From: a bacterium UBP14_UBA6098
Lineage (GTDB): Bacteria > UBP14 > UBA6098
DNA: 64,000 nucleotides
Reading direction: 5' to 3'
NCBI GenBank assembly: GCA_002428525.1
Contig: DIWU01000030.1
Location: forward strand, 89,389-153,388
The translations under genes and the position numbers were made by a program. Below the pieces are notes generated by a model. That model was not told where the DNA came from. It did not search any database and worked only from the letters and a program-made list of their open reading frames with translations. Positions 60,705 to 64,000 of the stretch are shown here, in pieces. The stretch's first letter is position 1, and each line of letters starts with the position of its first letter.

Positions 60705-61634
60705 CTATTGTCCGACATATTGATAAAACAGTTCGCCGTCGCTCTCGCGCCGAAGGATTTTCCCCTCGGTCTCGAGAATCGATAGCGCTTTCGCAACCTC
60801 GCGGGAATCCGCGCCGAGGCTTTCGGCGATTCCGCGGGCGGTCTCCGGCCGCCTTCGCAGTAAGGTTTCCACCTCGACGGCGAGGTCCTTGAAATGAGAA
60901 TCGACATTCTTCGCGCGGAAGTCCTCGATTATCCTCGCGGAGTCGCCGATGATCTTCTGCGCGAGCTCGAGGCGTTCCGCGGAGGCCGGCCGGGCGAAGC
61001 TTTCCGCCGGCGGCCTGTGCACCGAGCCGACCCAAACCCCCGCAGGGGCGATTCGCCCGACCAATTCGGCGAGTTTTGCCAAATGCTCCTCCGAGTCGTT
61101 CAGGCCGTTAACGAGGACTATCTCGAGTAGCAGTTTTCCAGCAAAGACCCGCGAGAAGGCGATCAGCCCCTCGACGATTCGGTCGAAATCGAGCCCCGAA
61201 TGCGGTCGGTTGACCAGCTGAAAGGTCTCCTCATCGGCCGCGTCGAGATTCGGGATAACAACATCGGCTCGCGATAATTCCTCGCGAACCTCGGGCATCC
61301 AAAGCAGTGTGCCGTTCGTCAAAACGCATACCGGCGCGATTTTCAGGCCCTTCGCAAAATTGAGAACTCGGCCTAAATCGACAGACAGCGTCGGCTCGCC
61401 GCTCCCCGAGAAGGTGATATATTCGGCCTCGACACCGGCCGCGGCGCGCTCCGCGAGCTCGGCCTCGACTCGTGCCGGATCGACGAAGCGCTTCCGTTCG
61501 GGCTTCAAGGGCGCATGGCTTCCGAGTTGACAATAAACGCAATCGATTGTGCAACTTTTTGGAACGAGCAGATCGACGCCCAGCGAGCGGCCGAGCCTTC
61601 GCGAGGGGACCGGGCCATAGATAAATTCGCCCAT
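60705..61634 (-). CDS. Radical SAM protein with C-terminal winged helix
   Basis: 309 residues. GPVPSRRLGRSLGVDLL is followed by the cluster motif CTIDCVYC, then FSGSGEPTLS and the TIM-barrel strands. The last 70 residues form a helix-turn-helix-like domain (RRPETARGIAESLGADSREV). The family's reaction is not established to my knowledge. It starts one base into the end of purE and lies 13 bp before apgM. Confidence 0.92.
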   Translation of the reverse strand: MGEFIYGPVPSRRLGRSLGVDLLVPKSCTIDCVYCQLGSHAPLKPERKRFVDPARVEAELAERAAAGVEAEYITFSGSGEPTLSVDLGRVLNFAKGLKIAPVCVLTNGTLLWMPEVREELSRADVVIPNLDAADEETFQLVNRPHSGLDFDRIVEGLIAFSRVFAGKLLLEIVLVNGLNDSEEHLAKLAELVGRIAPAGVWVGSVHRPPAESFARPASAERLELAQKIIGDSARIIEDFRAKNVDSHFKDLAVEVETLLRRRPETARGIAESLGADSREVAKALSILETEGKILRRESDGELFYQYVGQ

Positions 61635-62098
61635 CAGCGCCCCCCCTCGGCGAGGAAGATTCGATACTCTTCGAGCCGCCCTGCTATGGCTTTGTCGTGA
61701 AGGGCGATAATCCGCGCGGCGAAAATAGCCGCGTTCTTGGCGCCGTGCTTGCCGATAGCCATCGTCGCGACCGGCGTCGAGCCGGGCATCTGAACGATTG
61801 ACAAAAGCGCGTCGATCCCGTTCAGAGGGCCGCCATCAGCGGGGACGCCGATAACCGGAAGCGGCGTCATGCTGGCGACCACTCCCGGCAGGTGCGCCGC
61901 GAGCCCGGCAATCGCGATGATGACCTCGAAGCCCTTGCCGACAGCGCCGGTAGCGAATTCGCGGATACGATCCGGCATGCGATGCGCCGAGATGACTGCG
62001 GACTCGTGCGTAATTCCAAACTCGTCGAGCATCTTCTCGACGACCTCGACCAATGCGGCGTCCGAGGAGCTTCCGGCTACAATTGCGACTTGCGGCAT
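61634..62098 (-). CDS. purE: N5-carboxyaminoimidazole ribonucleotide mutase
   Basis: 154 residues. VAIVAGSSSDAAL near the N-terminus, SAHRMPDRI, AGLAAHLPGVVAS and VPADGGPLNGIDALLSIVQMPG are the PurE pattern; Ser, Asp and His of the active site are present. It works in purine synthesis together with PurD, encoded next upstream. Confidence 0.96.
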   Translation of the reverse strand: MPQVAIVAGSSSDAALVEVVEKMLDEFGITHESAVISAHRMPDRIREFATGAVGKGFEVIIAIAGLAAHLPGVVASMTPLPVIGVPADGGPLNGIDALLSIVQMPGSTPVATMAIGKHGAKNAAIFAARIIALHDKAIAGRLEEYRIFLAEGGR

Positions 62099-62110
62099 AA
62101 TAACCTCGCT

Positions 62111-63385
62111 TTATTTTTTCCCGAGAAACCTCTGTGCGATATCACTGCGATAGAAGGATTTCTCGAAGCTGATTTTTTTTACTGAGCTGTAAGCACGATT
62201 CCGCGCCTTCTCGAGGCCCGTGTCCCATGCAGTCACACCGAGAACACGGCCGCCGTCGGTGACAATTCGGTCGCCGACAGTAGTCGTTCCGGCGTGGAAG
62301 ACCATAGTGTTCGGGTCGTTCACCGATTCGAGGCCCTCGATTGGGAAGCCTTTTTTATAGCGCTTCGGATAGCCGCCGCTGGCGAGTATCACGCAAACCG
62401 CCGACAGATCGTTCTTCCAGCGAATATCGGCCTCGTCGAGCCGCTCGTGGTGTATATGGAGGATTATCTCCATGAGGTCGGAATCGAGCAGGGGCAGGAC
62501 GGCCTGCGTTTCGGGGTCGCCGAATCTGCAGTTAAACTCGAGCACCTTGAAGTTTTCGTTTTGGATCATCAGGCCGGCGTAAAGCACGCCCTTGAAGGGA
62601 TGCCCTTTTTGGCGGAGGCCGTCAACGACGGGCCGAATAACCTCCTCGCTGGCGCGCTGAAGGATCTCTTCGGTGATATTCGGGTTCGGGGCGATTGTGC
62701 CCATTCCGCCGGTGTTCGGGCCCTCGCTGTTGTCGAATGCGCGTTTGTAGTCCGTGGCCGCAGGCATCGGAACCACGGTCTTTCCGTCGGTGAAGGCCAG
62801 AATGCTGACCTCTCTGCCGGGCATGAATTCCTCGATGATAATTCGCCGGCCGGCCTCGCCCCATGCGCGCTCGATCATCATCTTTCGGACTGCGTCCTTG
62901 GCCTCCTCCATATTCTCGGCGACGACAGCGCCCTTGCCCGCGGCGAGGCCGTCGGCCTTGATAACCAGCGGAAGCTGATGGTCTTCGAGGAAGGCGATCG
63001 CGTCCTCGGGGTTGTCGAAGCTGAGGTAGCTCGCGGTGGGAATTCGGTATTCCTTCATGAATTCCTTCGCGAAGATCTTGCTCGACTCGATCTGCGCGGC
63101 GGCCTTAGTAGGGCCGAAGATATTGAGCTTTCGGCTGTTAAAATAATCGACGATGCCCTCCGACAGCGCCGATTCCGGCCCGACGATCGTGAAATCGACA
63201 CCGACCTTCTCGACGAAGGAGGCCAGATTTCGTATATCGGTCTCCGCGATCGCGACGCATTCGGCCAACTGCGCAATTCCGGCGTTCCCCGGCGCGCAGT
63301 AGATCTTCTCGACAAACCTGCTCTGCGCGAGCTTCCAAATCAAGGCGTGCTCTCTGCCTCCGCCGCCGACGACTAAAACTCTCAT
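62111..63385 (-). CDS. purD: Phosphoribosylamine-glycine ligase
   Basis: 424 residues. Start MRVLVVGGGGREHALIWKL, ATP-grasp middle (LVIKADGLAAGKGAVV, EEFMPGREVS), NTGGMGTIAPNP and EFNCRFGDPETQ are the PurD motifs. It makes glycinamide ribonucleotide in purine synthesis. It heads a purD-purE-radical SAM-apgM-DUF1460 gene string. Confidence 0.97.
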   Translation of the reverse strand: MRVLVVGGGGREHALIWKLAQSRFVEKIYCAPGNAGIAQLAECVAIAETDIRNLASFVEKVGVDFTIVGPESALSEGIVDYFNSRKLNIFGPTKAAAQIESSKIFAKEFMKEYRIPTASYLSFDNPEDAIAFLEDHQLPLVIKADGLAAGKGAVVAENMEEAKDAVRKMMIERAWGEAGRRIIIEEFMPGREVSILAFTDGKTVVPMPAATDYKRAFDNSEGPNTGGMGTIAPNPNITEEILQRASEEVIRPVVDGLRQKGHPFKGVLYAGLMIQNENFKVLEFNCRFGDPETQAVLPLLDSDLMEIILHIHHERLDEADIRWKNDLSAVCVILASGGYPKRYKKGFPIEGLESVNDPNTMVFHAGTTTVGDRIVTDGGRVLGVTAWDTGLEKARNRAYSSVKKISFEKSFYRSDIAQRFLGKK

Positions 63386-63418
63386 ATCGCCCTTTCGAGA
63401 TTCGTTTATAATTATATT

Positions 63419-63447
63419 AAAATAACTCTATTTGCCGCCTTTGTCAA
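63419..63447 (-). promoter_or_regulatory. Promoter of purD
   Basis: Minus strand TTGACA (63442-63447), 17-bp spacer, TATTTT (63419-63424), 33 bp before the purD start. The -35 side lies close to the end of the transposase gene. Confidence 0.65.
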
Positions 63448-63478
63448 ATCAATTGGGCTTTTTGGAGTTTGTCACTAA

Positions 63479-64000
63479 TTATGTGTATTCCTTTAGGATT
63501 CCTTTAGAATCGGCGGTTAGGATTAGCATCCCTCTTAGCGATTCATATGTTTGCCAACCCCTTAGTTTACGGGTTCTCGAGCGAAACGACCTGAAGAGGA
63601 GTTCGATCTGGTTGGTCGTTCGAACTTTTTTCACCAGATTTTCCGGCACCTCAAAATAAGCCATAGCATCTTCGGCGTGGCGATGGAGACAGCTCAAAGC
63701 GCGCTCATTAATGACCGGGCTGGAGTTGATTTTCGCCAACGCCATAAAATAGCCCTAGGGCGTTTTCGCCGACCATAATCGAGAGAGCAGTTTTTTCGCC
63801 TTGTTTCGGTCAGCCATCGGCACCTTCGCCGTAACATCCATAGTGGTGTGAAAGATGCATGGCTGATGGGCCGCAGAGGCGAAAAACTTCGGGATCGTTT
63901 TCGAGAAAGCGACGTGATTGTCCGTGGTAACGATTTTGACCGAATCGGGCTTGAGTCCTCTGTTAATAAGGCTTTGAAGGTGTTCCGCCCAGCTGTCGGG
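63479..64000 (-). pseudogene. IS256/Mutator-type transposase, partial, with in-frame amber codon
   Basis: The frame from 64000 to TAA at 63479 is continuous for 174 codons except one TAG at 63755-63757. Before it: IVTTDNHVAF (catalytic-type Asp) and TTMDVTAKV; after it: KKVRTTNQIELLFRSFRSR, the C-terminal signature of IS256-family transposases. The 5' part is outside the window, as is the left end of the element. The stop splits the protein, so it is probably inactive, unless amber is read through. Confidence 0.85.

Noticed and set aside
62294..63376. A 360-codon open frame on the plus strand opposite purD, and similar long antisense frames (3055-4005, 4094-4930, 47726-48691, 59654-60664)
   Set aside because: They mirror well-recognised genes on the other strand, have no family sequence, and arise from the GC-rich codon pattern.
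63755..63757. Pyrrolysine or selenocysteine-type recoding at the amber codon
   Set aside because: No accompanying structure or machinery is visible, and the host gene is a transposase, where decay is common.

Overview
The window looks like a chromosomal segment of a Gram-negative bacterium, probably a candidate lineage of the Fibrobacteres-Chlorobi-Bacteroidetes (FCB) superphylum. The evidence is a tandem pair of GWxTD-domain proteins, two secreted proteins with a C-terminal FlgD-like/type IX-style sorting module, an Omp85/TamA-like barrel next to a TamB-like translocon protein, a LptF/G permease, and type IV pilus parts. GC is high in most genes and AspGlu/LeuGlu codons are common, but two restriction-modification loci stand out as lower in GC. 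No rRNA or tRNA was seen. Ten or so genes appear to start with TTG, often overlapping or touching the upstream stop codon. Where promoters are visible they tend to read TTGAC(N)-16/17 bp-TATTTT.

Region by region. 1-1.4 kb: a truncated TPR protein with a long acidic tail. 1.4-1.7 kb: an intergenic nested inverted-repeat element (element A). 1.7-11.1 kb, minus strand: two GWxTD proteins, a Xer recombinase, a PfkB-type sugar kinase, a low-GC type II R-M system, pheT, a lipoprotein and a dCMP deaminase. 11.1-15.5 kb: a small membrane protein, then asd-lysC, a membrane protein, an M24 peptidase and an FMN reductase. 15.5-28.4 kb: murJ, then a long compact minus-strand operon reading histidine kinase, receiver protein, GT39 glycosyltransferase, GtrA, TamB, TamA-like barrel, Mut7-C protein and endonuclease V. 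28.5-31.5 kb: a secreted protein, coaBC and a DtxR-family regulator.

31.5-40.7 kb: a small protein and a YbhN-like flippase on the plus strand, then a minus-strand operon comEA, prepilin-like protein, pilM-like, pilN-like, a large OmpA/CARDB outer-membrane protein, a transglutaminase-like protein and an ABC ATPase. 40.8-46.6 kb: a LptF/G permease, a UPF0316 protein, a lysine 6-aminotransferase with a long leader containing a short ORF, a YchF-like GTPase and a DUF401 permease. 46.7-50.3 kb: an unknown membrane-anchored protein, a 272-bp element bounded by 17-bp inverted repeats, and a tldD-pmbA pair.

50.3-55.2 kb is the accessory stretch: an XhoI/PaeR7I-family R-M system, a secreted protein, a second nested inverted-repeat element of the same architecture as A (element B), and two frameshifted flavodoxin genes flanking an intact OsmC gene. 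55.3-63.4 kb returns to housekeeping: a PpiC/SurA-like chaperone, smpB, a divergent PilB/GspE ATPase, a DUF1460 protein, apgM, a radical SAM enzyme, purE and purD. The window ends in a partial IS256/Mutator-type transposase with an in-frame amber codon.

The most unusual observation is the pair of elements A and B. They share the order outer stem, hairpin, central GGCCGGA/TCCGGCC stem and long hairpin, while the stem sequences differ with full compensation.
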